Source: Victivallis lenta
GTDB taxonomy: Bacteria; Verrucomicrobiota; Lentisphaeria; Victivallales; Victivallaceae
Length of the DNA stretch: 64,000 nucleotides
Assembly: GCF_009695545.1 (NCBI RefSeq)
Contig: NZ_VUNS01000004.1
Span: forward strand, 124,001-188,000
Direction of reading: 5' to 3'
The notes under the pieces were generated by a model. It was given only the letters and a program-made list of their open reading frames with translations. It was not told the origin of the DNA and ran no database searches. Made by a program: the position numbers and the translations under genes. Within the stretch, counting starts at the first letter, position 1; every line of letters starts with the position of its first letter. Below, one piece after another: positions 24,078 to 32,512 of this stretch.

Positions 24078-26306
24078 ATGGCTGTTGCAAAGGTGATCGT
24101 CGACCTTGCCCTCGACAAGGAGTTCGACTATGAGATTCCGGAGGAGCTGGCGGAGCGCGTCAAGGTCGGCACAATGGTCAGTGTGCCGTTCGGCAAATCG
24201 CGGCGCGAGGGGTATGTTCTGAGCCTCGCCGAAACAAGCAGCTTCGCCGGGACGGTCAAGCCGATCCTCGGCATCTGCGGCGACCGCGCCCATGTGCCGG
24301 AGCACCTGGTGGCGCTCGGCCGCTGGATGGCCGATTACTACTGCTGCACGCAGGAGCAGGCGATCCGGACGCTGCTGCCCGCCGCCGTGCGGAGCGGCAA
24401 GGTCAAACCGAAAAAACGCAAGCTTTACCGCATCGCCGACCGCGAGGCGGCTTCGGCCTATGTCGCGGTCAACGCGCAGAAGCCCGCCGCCGCGCTGCGG
24501 GTCGATCTGCTGAAAGTACTGCTCTCCGACGGCGCGCAGCCGATCGAATCGCTGAAGGCGTCGGTGCCGGCGTTTTCGAACTCGTCACTGCAGACGCTGG
24601 TCCGCAAGGGAATGGTCGGAACAATCGAGGAGCTGGTCCGGCGCGATGTCTTCGGCGACAGCAAGGTCATTCCGAGCAAACCGCTCGAACCGTCGAAGGA
24701 TCAGAAGAAGGCGCTCGAACTCATCGCCAAAATGCTGCGCGGCGAAACGCCGAGCCACGTCCTGCTGCTGCTCGGCGTGACCAACTCCGGCAAAACCGAG
24801 GTGTACCTTCAGGCCATCGCGATGGCGCTTGCACTCGGGAAGTCCGCGATCGTGCTGGTGCCGGAGATTTCGCTGACGCCGCAGACCGTGCGCCGCTTCC
24901 GGGCCCGGTTCGGCGACGAACTCAGCATCCTGCACAGCCGCCTGTCGGACGGGGAACGGTTCGACGAGTGGAACCGGATCAACGACGGCGAGGTGAAGAT
25001 CGCGGTAGGGGCGCGGTCGGCGCTCTTCGCGCCGTTCCGGAACCTCGGGCTCATCATCGTCGACGAGGAGCACGAGTCGAGCTACAAGCAGTCGGAGGCG
25101 CCTCGCTACTCGGCGCGGGACGTGGCGGTCATGCGCGGCAAGTTCGAGGGAGCGGCCGTGATCCTCGGCTCCGCGACTCCGTCCGCCGAGAGCGCATACA
25201 ACGCCGAGACCGGCAAATTTCTGCTGGCCCGCATGGCGGCGCAGGTGGACAACAAGCTGCCGCCGCATATCCGCATCGTCGACCAGCGGCGGGACGGGCC
25301 GCCGGAGCCGGGCAAAAGCACGTTTTTCTCCCCGATGCTGGTCGAGGCGGTGCGGGACCGGATGAACCGCGGCGAGCAGAGCATCCTCTTCCTGAACCGG
25401 CGCGGCTATGCGCGGGTCATGATCTGCGAGGAGTGCGGCTTCGAGGCGCGCTGTCCGGATTGTTCGGTGACCTACACCTATTCGAAGCTGCATGAGGTCC
25501 TGAGCTGCCACCTGTGCGGCGGCGTGATTCCCGCCTACGCGGCCTGCCCGGAGTGCGGTTCGCCGAAGATCCGCTACGCCGGACTCGGCACCGAGAAGAT
25601 CGAGGCGGTCGCGGGCGCCGTGTTCCACCCGGCCCGGATCGCCCGCATGGATTCCGACACGATGCGCGGCGCGGACGACTACGAGGTGGTTCTCGAGCGG
25701 TTCCGGCGCGGCGAGCTCGATATCCTGATCGGGACCCAGATGATCGCGAAGGGGCTGCACTTTCCAAACGTCACGCTGGTCGGCATCATCAATGCGGACC
25801 TCGGGCTCACCATGCCGGACTTCCGGGCCAGCGAGCGGACGTTCCAGCTGATCACGCAGGTCGCCGGCCGCGCCGGGCGCGGCGACATCCGCGGCGAAGT
25901 CATCATCCAGACCCACAATCCCGAGAACGAGACGATCCTCTACGCGGCGAACCAGGATTACGACGGCTTCTCGAAATTCGACCTCGAATTCCGGGAACTG
26001 CTCGATTATCCGCCGTATACGCACCTGATCACGGTGTTCTTCCGCGGCGAGGACGAATCGAAGCTCGTCGCCTACGCCACGGAGTTCACGAACGGAATCC
26101 AGGCGTACATTCACGACGAAATCAAGGTGGCCGGGCCGTCTCCGGCGCCGATCGAACGGATCAAGGGGAAGTTCCGCTACATGCTCGTGATCCGCGGACG
26201 CAAGCTGAAGCTCATGAAGCAGGCTCTGCGCATTCTCGCGCTGCACCGCCCGATTCCGAAAGGGATCGACGTCTATGTGGACGTCGACGCGCAGTCGATG
26301 CTTTAA
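24078..26306 (+). CDS. priA: primosomal protein N' (replication restart helicase PriA)
   Basis: A 742-residue superfamily 2 helicase that reloads replication at stalled forks. It has an N-terminal 3'-DNA-binding domain, Walker A GVTNSGKTEVY, Walker B DEEH, and a zinc-binding insert with three Cys pairs (CEECGFEARCPDC, CHLCGG, CPECGS). Helicase motifs V and VI follow (GTQMIAKGLHF, QVAGRAGRG). I chose the ATG at 24078, 6 bases after GAAAGGA; an ATG at 24060 is in frame but has no ribosome-binding site and lies nearer the promoter. Length is typical. Confidence 0.95.
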   Translation: MAVAKVIVDLALDKEFDYEIPEELAERVKVGTMVSVPFGKSRREGYVLSLAETSSFAGTVKPILGICGDRAHVPEHLVALGRWMADYYCCTQEQAIRTLLPAAVRSGKVKPKKRKLYRIADREAASAYVAVNAQKPAAALRVDLLKVLLSDGAQPIESLKASVPAFSNSSLQTLVRKGMVGTIEELVRRDVFGDSKVIPSKPLEPSKDQKKALELIAKMLRGETPSHVLLLLGVTNSGKTEVYLQAIAMALALGKSAIVLVPEISLTPQTVRRFRARFGDELSILHSRLSDGERFDEWNRINDGEVKIAVGARSALFAPFRNLGLIIVDEEHESSYKQSEAPRYSARDVAVMRGKFEGAAVILGSATPSAESAYNAETGKFLLARMAAQVDNKLPPHIRIVDQRRDGPPEPGKSTFFSPMLVEAVRDRMNRGEQSILFLNRRGYARVMICEECGFEARCPDCSVTYTYSKLHEVLSCHLCGGVIPAYAACPECGSPKIRYAGLGTEKIEAVAGAVFHPARIARMDSDTMRGADDYEVVLERFRRGELDILIGTQMIAKGLHFPNVTLVGIINADLGLTMPDFRASERTFQLITQVAGRAGRGDIRGEVIIQTHNPENETILYAANQDYDGFSKFDLEFRELLDYPPYTHLITVFFRGEDESKLVAYATEFTNGIQAYIHDEIKVAGPSPAPIERIKGKFRYMLVIRGRKLKLMKQALRILALHRPIPKGIDVYVDVDAQSML

Positions 26307-26322
26307 TACGAAAGGGGGGACG

Positions 26323-26607
26323 ATGAAACGTCCGGAATTTACCGAACAGGAAGAGCGTTATCCGGTACAGGCCAGAACGCCGGCGCGGAAGGAAGATACC
26401 GTTCTCCGGTATGTCACGCAGCTGGCCCCGATCCTGATTTTTGTTCTGGCGCGGCGGCCGGACAGCTGGCTCCGGGGCGCGATCAGCCCGTTTTTTGCCG
26501 CCTGTCACCATGTTTCTTTCATGCGGCTCGGCGGACGGGAAGCCGGGACTCTCTGTTCGATTCCGGACAAGTTCGAAAACGCATTCAGGAACGGAGCGGA
26601 ACGATGA
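26323..26607 (+). CDS. small hypothetical protein
   Basis: A 94-residue frame with a good ribosome-binding site (AAGGGGGG 7 bases before the ATG), between priA (16 bp upstream) and the next gene (4-bp overlap). The N-terminus is charged, and one hydrophobic stretch (TQLAPILIFVLA, about 33-44) could be a membrane segment. No family is recognised. Its support is the start signal and tight spacing; it could instead be a leader without a protein role. Confidence 0.4.
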   Translation: MKRPEFTEQEERYPVQARTPARKEDTVLRYVTQLAPILIFVLARRPDSWLRGAISPFFAACHHVSFMRLGGREAGTLCSIPDKFENAFRNGAER

Positions 26608-27026
26608 TGCGCAATCCGGAGAACACAATCGGCAATCTGATCGACCGTTGCGGCATTGCGATGGTCGGGTCGGTCGATGGGGACGGGTTCCCGAATGTGA
26701 AGGCGATGTACGCGCCGCGTCACAGAAACGGCATCCGCGAGCTCTATTTCACGACGAATCTTTCGTCGCTCCGCGTCGCGCAGTTCCGGGCGGAGCCGAA
26801 AGCGGGCGTCTATTTCTGCGACCGCCGCTTTTTCCGCGGCGTCATGCTGCGAGGCCGGATGGAAATCCTGACCGATGCAGAAAGCCGCGAACTCGTCTGG
26901 CGGGATGGAGACGAGCAATACTATCCGGCGGGCGTCACCGATCCGGATTATTGCGTGCTGCGTTTTACCGCCGGCGACGGCAGGTATTACAGCAACTTCA
27001 GGTCCGAAACGTTTTCCGTCTCCTGA
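26604..27026 (+). CDS. pyridoxamine 5'-phosphate oxidase-family (FMN-binding split-barrel) protein
   Basis: A 140-residue single-domain protein of the general stress protein 26 type. The N-terminal strand pair is MVGSVDGDGFPNVKAM, followed by LYFTTNLSSLRVAQF and the GVMLRGRMEIL strand, the layout of split-barrel flavin proteins. Members reduce or bind flavins or small electrophiles; the substrate here is unknown. The start is one of two consecutive ATGs (26604/26607) after GGAG and overlaps the upstream small frame. No signal peptide. Confidence 0.82.
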   Translation: MMRNPENTIGNLIDRCGIAMVGSVDGDGFPNVKAMYAPRHRNGIRELYFTTNLSSLRVAQFRAEPKAGVYFCDRRFFRGVMLRGRMEILTDAESRELVWRDGDEQYYPAGVTDPDYCVLRFTAGDGRYYSNFRSETFSVS

Positions 27027-27068
27027 CCGCCCCGGCCGCTTTATTTCGGCATTTGCAAGTGTTCGGAT

Positions 27069-27097
27069 TTGACAAACGTCGGTTTCGATGTTAGGTT
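27069..27097 (+). promoter_or_regulatory. promoter of the tyrosine phosphatase gene
   Basis: A perfect TTGACA (27069-27074), a 17-bp spacer and TAGGTT (27092-27097). The predicted transcript starts near 27104, which rules out the ATG there and supports the start at 27125. Confidence 0.55.
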
Positions 27098-27124
27098 CTC
27101 TTCATGAGTAATCAGGAGGATGGA

Positions 27125-27886
27125 ATGTCGGATGCGGTTTCGGTTCTGAATATGGTCCGCAGCGTCCGCCCCGAGGCGGCAGGGCGCTGCATTCCGGCGG
27201 AGGGAGCATTCAATGTTCGCGATCTCGGCGGTTTTGAGACGGAGGACGGCCGCCGGGTCAGGCGGAATCTGGTTTTCCGTTCGGATGACCTGAGCGGACT
27301 CGCTCCCGACGGACTGGCAGCGCTGGCGGAATGCGGAATCCGTACCGTCGTTGATTTTCGCGGCGGCGAAGAGGTCGAACTCGCCCCGAACCGGCTCCCC
27401 GCCACCGTAACCCGGCAGATCCGCCTGCCGATCGAGCCCGGCAGCATCCTTGCGCTGGCGGACCTGACCTGCGAGAGCGGGCCGGCGCTCATGTGCGAGC
27501 TCTACCGCGCCCTGGCGCGGACGGCGCAGGAGATGTACTGGGAATTCTTCCGGCTGCTTTCCAACCCCGGCAACGCGCCGCTGCTGTTTCACTGCTCCGC
27601 CGGCAAGGACCGTACCGGCTTTGCCGCCGCGCTGTTCCTGGCTTCCCTCGGTGTTTCGCGCGAAGAGATCTTCGACGACTATCTGCTCTCCGCCGTGTTT
27701 GTGGAGGCGAAATACCGCAGCGCCGTAGAAGCGGACTCCCGCTACGGTCCCGTATTCACGGTGCGCCGCGAGTATCTGGAAGCGGCCTTCGAGGTGATCG
27801 GGCGGGAGTTCGGCGGCGTTCACAGCTTTCTGGTCCGCCGTCTCGGCGTGGATCTCGCCCGGATGCGTGCCCTCTACACCGACTGA
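27125..27886 (+). CDS. protein tyrosine/serine phosphatase (Y_phosphatase3 type)
   Basis: A 253-residue protein. It has the N-terminal NVRDLGGFETEDGR motif typical of this bacterial phosphatase group, a VVDFRG strand, and the P-loop HCSAGKDRTG with catalytic Cys and Arg (about residues 158-167). There is no signal peptide. The family hydrolyses phosphotyrosine or phosphoinositide-like substrates; the substrate here is unknown. The ATG at 27125 is preceded by AGGAGG. It has its own promoter and appears monocistronic. Confidence 0.88.
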   Translation: MSDAVSVLNMVRSVRPEAAGRCIPAEGAFNVRDLGGFETEDGRRVRRNLVFRSDDLSGLAPDGLAALAECGIRTVVDFRGGEEVELAPNRLPATVTRQIRLPIEPGSILALADLTCESGPALMCELYRALARTAQEMYWEFFRLLSNPGNAPLLFHCSAGKDRTGFAAALFLASLGVSREEIFDDYLLSAVFVEAKYRSAVEADSRYGPVFTVRREYLEAAFEVIGREFGGVHSFLVRRLGVDLARMRALYTD

Positions 27887-27987
27887 CAAATGCATATCCG
27901 CAAAATCCCGGTTCCGGCCGCCGTCAACGGACGTTTTGTCGCGTCCATGTCGTAACAAAGCGACATCCGTTTACCGGCGCCCCGCCC

Positions 27988-28015
27988 TTGAAAACGGCCG
28001 ATCCCCCGGTATAGT
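27988..28015 (+). promoter_or_regulatory. promoter of the TIM-barrel isomerase-like gene
   Basis: TTGAAA (27988-27993), a 16-bp spacer and TATAGT (28010-28015), about 25 bases before the ATG and just ahead of an AAGGAGG ribosome-binding site. Confidence 0.6.
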
Positions 28016-28040
28016 AGACGGAAAAGGAGGGCTGCCAGTC

Positions 28041-28946
28041 ATGAAAATCGCGCTCAACACGGATTACTATTCCGGAACCGGCTCACCGGAGATGCCGCTG
28101 CGGTATCTCGCCGAGGCGGGTTTCACCCACGTCCACTGGTGCCATCAGTGGTGCACCGACTTCCTTTACGGGAAGGCCGAAATCGACGCCATCGGCCGCC
28201 TGCTCCGCGGACTCGGGCTGACGCTGCTCGACATCCACGGCAGCGCCGGCGTTGAAAAGTGCTGGTTTTCGACGGTCGAGTACCAGCGCCGGGCCGGCGT
28301 CGAGCTCGTCGCCAACCGTGTCGGCATGTTCACGGCGCTCGGCGGCACCGGGGCGGTCATGATGCATGTGCCGTGCTTTCAATGCGGCCAGGACGAAGCG
28401 GCGCGCCAACGCGTTCTCCTGCAATTCGACGCGCTGCGCCGCTCGCTCGACGAACTGATGCCTGAACTCGAACGGGCCCAGGTCCCGCTCGCCCTCGAAA
28501 ATATGTGGGGGGACGACTGGAAGCTCCTGAACGCGCTGCTCGACGCCTATCCGCCCGAACGGGTCGGCATCACCTACGACTCCGGCCACGGAAACTCCGA
28601 CTGCCTCAGGCAGCTTGAGCTTCTCAATGCGGCCCGGGAACGGCTCACCGCGCTGCATCTGCACGACAACGACGGCAGCAGCGACCTCCATCAGCCGCCG
28701 TTTTACGGGACGGTGGACTGGGAACGGCTGGCGGAAATTCTCGCAGCTTCCCCCTATCCGCGCGAATTGAGCTTTGAACTGGCCATGCGCAACACCCCGT
28801 ATTTCGACAAGGGGCGGCAGGAGCAGACACCCGAAGCGATCCGCGCCTTCCTCGGCAATGCAATGCTCTGCTGCGAACGTTTCGCGGAACTGGCGGAGAA
28901 AAAACGGTGCCGGAACCGGGACGTCACTGCCGCTGCGAACACTTGA
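28041..28946 (+). CDS. sugar phosphate isomerase/epimerase-like TIM-barrel protein
   Basis: A 301-residue protein of the xylose isomerase-like / AP-endonuclease-2 barrel fold. Typical strands are VHWCHQWC, LLDIHGSAG, PLALENMW (metal-ligand Glu), GITYDSGHGN (Asp/His ligands), LTALHLHDNDG (His/Asp ligands) and LSFELAM (Glu). These positions suggest a divalent-metal site, so an isomerase or epimerase acting on a sugar or polyol is likely. AAGGAGG lies 10 bases before the ATG. The stop region overlaps the tail of the convergent frameshifted gene by 23 bp. Cytoplasmic; substrate unknown. Confidence 0.82.
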   Translation: MKIALNTDYYSGTGSPEMPLRYLAEAGFTHVHWCHQWCTDFLYGKAEIDAIGRLLRGLGLTLLDIHGSAGVEKCWFSTVEYQRRAGVELVANRVGMFTALGGTGAVMMHVPCFQCGQDEAARQRVLLQFDALRRSLDELMPELERAQVPLALENMWGDDWKLLNALLDAYPPERVGITYDSGHGNSDCLRQLELLNAARERLTALHLHDNDGSSDLHQPPFYGTVDWERLAEILAASPYPRELSFELAMRNTPYFDKGRQEQTPEAIRAFLGNAMLCCERFAELAEKKRCRNRDVTAAANT

Positions 28947-29393
28947 CCGCGTTGATGGCGAGGACGCCCATCAGCGTTCCCGGCACGTCATCCGGGTTGA
29001 CGACATCGATCTCCAGGTGTCGGTCAGTTTCCACAGCCGCTTCGTGATGACGGCAACGCAAGCGCTGCCGTCCATGATGCGGCAGTTCCACCCGAGCCAG
29101 TCGCCGGTAATCTCCCAGTGACGGAAATCGAGTGTGAAACGCGGGCGGAGAAAGGTGATCTCCTTCGTGATGCAGCCGGCCGCCCGGCCGCCGGCAGTCA
29201 GGTCGAACCGGGGCTTCCACCACGTCCAGCGCTCCCGGACCATACCGGCCTCCCGCCCGTCCGGAGTGAAGATTTTCAGGCAGTGCTTCCAGCCCAGGGC
29301 CCCCTTGACGACGAAAAGCACGGAGCCGTCCTCGCCGTAGACATCATAACTGTCGAGCCAGGAAAACAGGCGCTGCCTGAACAGCATTTTCAT
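28924..29393 (-). pseudogene. LURP-one-related (YxjI-like) protein, frameshifted near its 3' end
   Basis: From the ATG at 29393 (after GGGGGA) the frame gives a LURP-one/scramblase-like protein: MLFRQRLFSWLDSYDVYGED, then LKIFTPDGREAGMV, then WEITGDWLGWNCRI. It continues to KRLWKLTDTW and then runs into a non-homologous tail with a stop at 28971. The continuation the family expects (EIDVVNPDDVPG...LAINAVKC) is intact in another frame ending at 28924. Restoring one G near 29013 would join both into a 156-residue protein of normal length. The fold is a membrane-tubby-like beta barrel with a central helix. It is either a one-base deletion in the organism or a sequencing error in a short G run. 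Confidence 0.75.
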
Positions 29394-29505
29394 GGCATAG
29401 TCCCCCATTCGTTGAAATATTGAAGCCCTGTTACCGGAATATATCCCGGCCATCCGGAGAATTCCAGTTCCCGGCGAAAAAAGGGGGAACACCCGTTTTC
29501 TCCGG

Positions 29506-29619
29506 TCACTTTACAACGATTCGTCCGAAGAAGAACGGTTCTTCCGGAGAAACGACGATCGGACCGGTGATCTCCCGCCGTTCGCAGCATCTCCGGGCAA
29601 AGTCGTACTTCTCAAGCAT
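29506..29619 (-). CDS. possible 37-residue frame downstream of ybeY
   Basis: In the same frame as ybeY, after its TGA, a stop-free stretch continues for 61 codons. It contains an ATG at 29619 that would give MLEKYDFARRCCERREITGP and end FFFGRIVVK. The composition looks coding, but the only start signal is a G-run 3-4 bases before the ATG. It may be a small protein, a remnant of a decayed gene, or chance. No family recognised. Confidence 0.22.
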   Translation of the reverse strand: MLEKYDFARRCCERREITGPIVVSPEEPFFFGRIVVK

Positions 29620-29691
29620 GCGCCCCCGCAGGGCCGGAACATCGCCCCGGCTCGGAACATTGCCGGATGAAATCGCCCTCCCCGCTTCCGG

Positions 29692-30177
29692 TCAGGCTCC
29701 CGGGAAAACCGCCGCGAAGTCGAACTCCTTCTCGAGCCCGGCCAGCACCTCGCGCTCGCGGCGGCGCATGCGGCGCCGCGGACCCGGCGAGAGATCGTCC
29801 TCTCCCGCGCTGTGCAGCAGCCCGTGCACAAGATAGAGCACCATTTCGCGCGAATAGCTCGAATCCTCCCGCGCCGCACCCTCGCGCAGCGCGGCGTCGA
29901 TGCAGATGATCAGCTCGACCGCCGCCTCACCCGGAAACAGCGAGTCCGGATCGTCGAAGTAACTGAAGGTGATCACGTCGGTCGTCCCTTCATGCCCGAC
30001 GAATTCGGCGTTCGCCCGCGCCATGGCGCGGTCGCCGACAAAGCGGACATCCAGCTCCCAGTCGAAATCGGCCGGGAGCCCGGCGAGCGCCGCCGCCCGT
30101 TCAACGAGCCGGTCTAGAAGCTTTTTCCGGGGACGGGGAAGGCGGCGAACCTCCCATGCGCTGTTCGTTGTGATCAC
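29692..30177 (-). CDS. ybeY: endoribonuclease YbeY (16S rRNA maturation)
   Basis: A 161-residue protein with the UPF0054 layout. It has TTDVITFSY (about 65-73), a central helix and the metal motif HGLLHSAGEDD. His118 and His122 are present, but the position of the third ligand is Asp128 rather than His. The protein processes the 3' end of 16S rRNA and takes part in ribosome quality control. Translation starts at GTG (30177), 6 bases after AGGAGAG. The gene overlaps pgpH by 77 bp, closing a phoH-pgpH-ybeY operon, an arrangement seen in many bacteria. Confidence 0.9.
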   Translation of the reverse strand: MITTNSAWEVRRLPRPRKKLLDRLVERAAALAGLPADFDWELDVRFVGDRAMARANAEFVGHEGTTDVITFSYFDDPDSLFPGEAAVELIICIDAALREGAAREDSSYSREMVLYLVHGLLHSAGEDDLSPGPRRRMRRREREVLAGLEKEFDFAAVFPGA

Positions 30178-32509
30178 GTTTTCTCTCCTGATGATAGGCG
30201 ATCCGCCCGTGCTTCATGCTGACGAGCGTGTTGATGAAGCTCTGCCGCACCTTGTCCAGCTCGGCAAGCGTGATGTTCGCATTGTTCAGCTGCCTGCCCT
30301 CAAAGCGACCGCGGAAAATGTCGTCGACCACCGCCTCGATCTTGGAGGCGGACGGCTTGTCAAGCGACCGGCAGGCCGCTTCGCACGCATCCGCAAGGCT
30401 GATGATCGCCATCTCCTTGTCCTGCGGCGGAATCCCGTCATAACGGAACTGCGACTCGAGCACCGGAGCACTGTTGCCCCCCTTCTGCTCCTCGAGCGCC
30501 TTGTTGTAGAAGAATTTCACCAGGTCGTTGCCGTGGTGCTGCCGGATCGCGTCGCGCACGGTGCGGCACATCCGATACTGCCGGGCCAGCGCCAGCCCCT
30601 CTTTCACATGGTCGCGGATGATGATGCTGCTCATCTGCGGATTCAGGTCGAGATGCTGGTTCGCGCTGTCGAGATTGTTCTCGGTGAAGTATTGCGGCAT
30701 CGACAGCTTGCCGATATCGTGAAAGAGCGCGCCGGCCTTCGCCTTCAGCGGATTCGCCCCGATCGCCCGCGCCGCGTCCTCGACCAGCGTGGCGACCATG
30801 AGGCTGTGGAAGAAGGTCCCGGGAGCCTCGCGCTTCAGCCGTTCAAGCAGCGGGTGGTTGTAATCGCAGAGCACCATCAGCGACATGTTCGTGCTGACGT
30901 TGAGGACGATCTCGAATGTGAAAATCAGGATCAGCGCCAGAATCGCCGTCGCCGCCGCATTCGCAAATGCGATCACCGCCGACTGCCCGAGCAGCATGAT
31001 GAAATTCGGCGAATGGTAGTTCAGCAGGTTCAAATTCAACACCCAGACCAGCGGGAACACCGACAGCAGAATCCGGATGAAATACGACCGGTAATTCGTC
31101 GCCGACCGCACCGCCAGCGCCGCCAGCGAACAGATCACCATTCCCTTGACCGCGAGATCGAAGGAACGCTCCGGCAGCAGCATCATCGCCGCGATCGACG
31201 CGATGAAGAACCCCGCGCACAGCGCGACGCGATATCCCATGGTCACCGCCAGCAGAACCGCGCCGAGCGCGATCGGAATCGCCTCGGCGACCAGTTCGTT
31301 CGGCAGGTCGATCGACCGGCTCGCCAGCGAATTGAAGAAGTGGAACCCGACGAAATTCGCCAGCATCGAAAGAATCACCACCAGCCCGAGCAGCATGACC
31401 CGCTTGTTCACCCGGACCACCTCCGGGTGCAGGTGATACAGATAGAACGCGGCGAAAATGACCAGCACCAGACTCCAGAGCGCATTGTGGATCAGTGCGG
31501 CGATCTCCTTGTCGACCTTCATGTTGTCGCGGTCGGCAGCCTCGTACGCCTTGAGCTTGACGCTGACCTCCGGCGTGACCTCCTGATCGCGCCGCACCAG
31601 GAGATCCCCCTTCGAAACGGCCACCATCACCGGTTTGACCTCGTCGGCGGCGAGCCGCCGCTCCTCCTGATAAAGTTTCTCGTCGGCAACGAGATTGCCC
31701 TCTTCGCCGATCAGCGCGAGCAGCATCTTCACCAGCGCCGCATCGAGCTGTTCCCGGGCGCCGCCGCCGTAAGTATGCAGGATTTCGGCGGCGAGCTTGT
31801 CGGCCACCGCATGCGGGTCGTCCTGCTCGGTCACGTTCTTCGCGGGCCACTTGCGCTGCTCCTGGTCGATGACCCGCAGCGTCTGGCTCACCTTCAGCGC
31901 ATCCCGGCGGCTCCGGTTCAGAATGCCGCGGGCCAGAATCCGGCTCAGGTGCGTGTTGAACTCCTTGTAGTCGTTCGGGGAGCGCATGAAATCCCCGAGC
32001 GCGGTCACCAGCTGCGGCGATGCCTCGGCCGCCAGCTGATCCGGCAGACTGCCGGCGGCGGGGATGAACTTCTTCCCCGCCTTCTCATCCGCCAGCCGCC
32101 GCCCGACCGCTTCGAACAGCGTGCTGAAATTGCGCCGGATCGTGTTGTTGCTCTTCGCGTCGATCCGGAAATAGAGCGGAATCTTCTCCATCGCCTGCCG
32201 GACCTCCAGCTCGGTCCCCTCGGCGTCCTGATACGAAAAATCCAGCGTCGCGATAATCGTGCGCGGCGCCTGCTGGCCGACGACGAGATTCAGCACGCCC
32301 TCGATATGCTGCTGCGCGGAAATGGTCAGCACCACGGCGGAGACCGTCCAGATCATGACCAGCATGAAAATGCCGGGCGCGGGAGAACCCTCCAGCGCGC
32401 CGAGCAGCTTCTCCGAATCGAATCTGCGGCGCGAGACGACCAGTCCCTTGCGCTGAAGCTTGCGCCGGGTGCTGACCCGGTCCCAGAAGTCACGCAGGGT
32501 CTTGAACAT
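30101..32509 (-). CDS. pgpH: 7TM-HD family cyclic-di-AMP phosphodiesterase-like protein (PgpH type)
   Basis: An 802-residue membrane protein. An N-terminal helix (about 45-65) is followed by a large extracytoplasmic 7TMR-HDED region (about 70-330), seven hydrophobic segments (about 335-530) and a cytoplasmic HD domain. HD-domain landmarks are FHSLMVATLVEDAAR, GALFHDIGKL (His597-Asp598) and IRQHHGNDL. Characterised homologues hydrolyse c-di-AMP. It lies between phoH (3-bp gap) and ybeY (overlap), the order conserved in many phyla. No diadenylate cyclase is in the window. Confidence 0.88.
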   Translation of the reverse strand: MFKTLRDFWDRVSTRRKLQRKGLVVSRRRFDSEKLLGALEGSPAPGIFMLVMIWTVSAVVLTISAQQHIEGVLNLVVGQQAPRTIIATLDFSYQDAEGTELEVRQAMEKIPLYFRIDAKSNNTIRRNFSTLFEAVGRRLADEKAGKKFIPAAGSLPDQLAAEASPQLVTALGDFMRSPNDYKEFNTHLSRILARGILNRSRRDALKVSQTLRVIDQEQRKWPAKNVTEQDDPHAVADKLAAEILHTYGGGAREQLDAALVKMLLALIGEEGNLVADEKLYQEERRLAADEVKPVMVAVSKGDLLVRRDQEVTPEVSVKLKAYEAADRDNMKVDKEIAALIHNALWSLVLVIFAAFYLYHLHPEVVRVNKRVMLLGLVVILSMLANFVGFHFFNSLASRSIDLPNELVAEAIPIALGAVLLAVTMGYRVALCAGFFIASIAAMMLLPERSFDLAVKGMVICSLAALAVRSATNYRSYFIRILLSVFPLVWVLNLNLLNYHSPNFIMLLGQSAVIAFANAAATAILALILIFTFEIVLNVSTNMSLMVLCDYNHPLLERLKREAPGTFFHSLMVATLVEDAARAIGANPLKAKAGALFHDIGKLSMPQYFTENNLDSANQHLDLNPQMSSIIIRDHVKEGLALARQYRMCRTVRDAIRQHHGNDLVKFFYNKALEEQKGGNSAPVLESQFRYDGIPPQDKEMAIISLADACEAACRSLDKPSASKIEAVVDDIFRGRFEGRQLNNANITLAELDKVRQSFINTLVSMKHGRIAYHQERKRDHNEQRMGGSPPSPSPEKASRPAR

Positions 32510-32512
32510 CCG

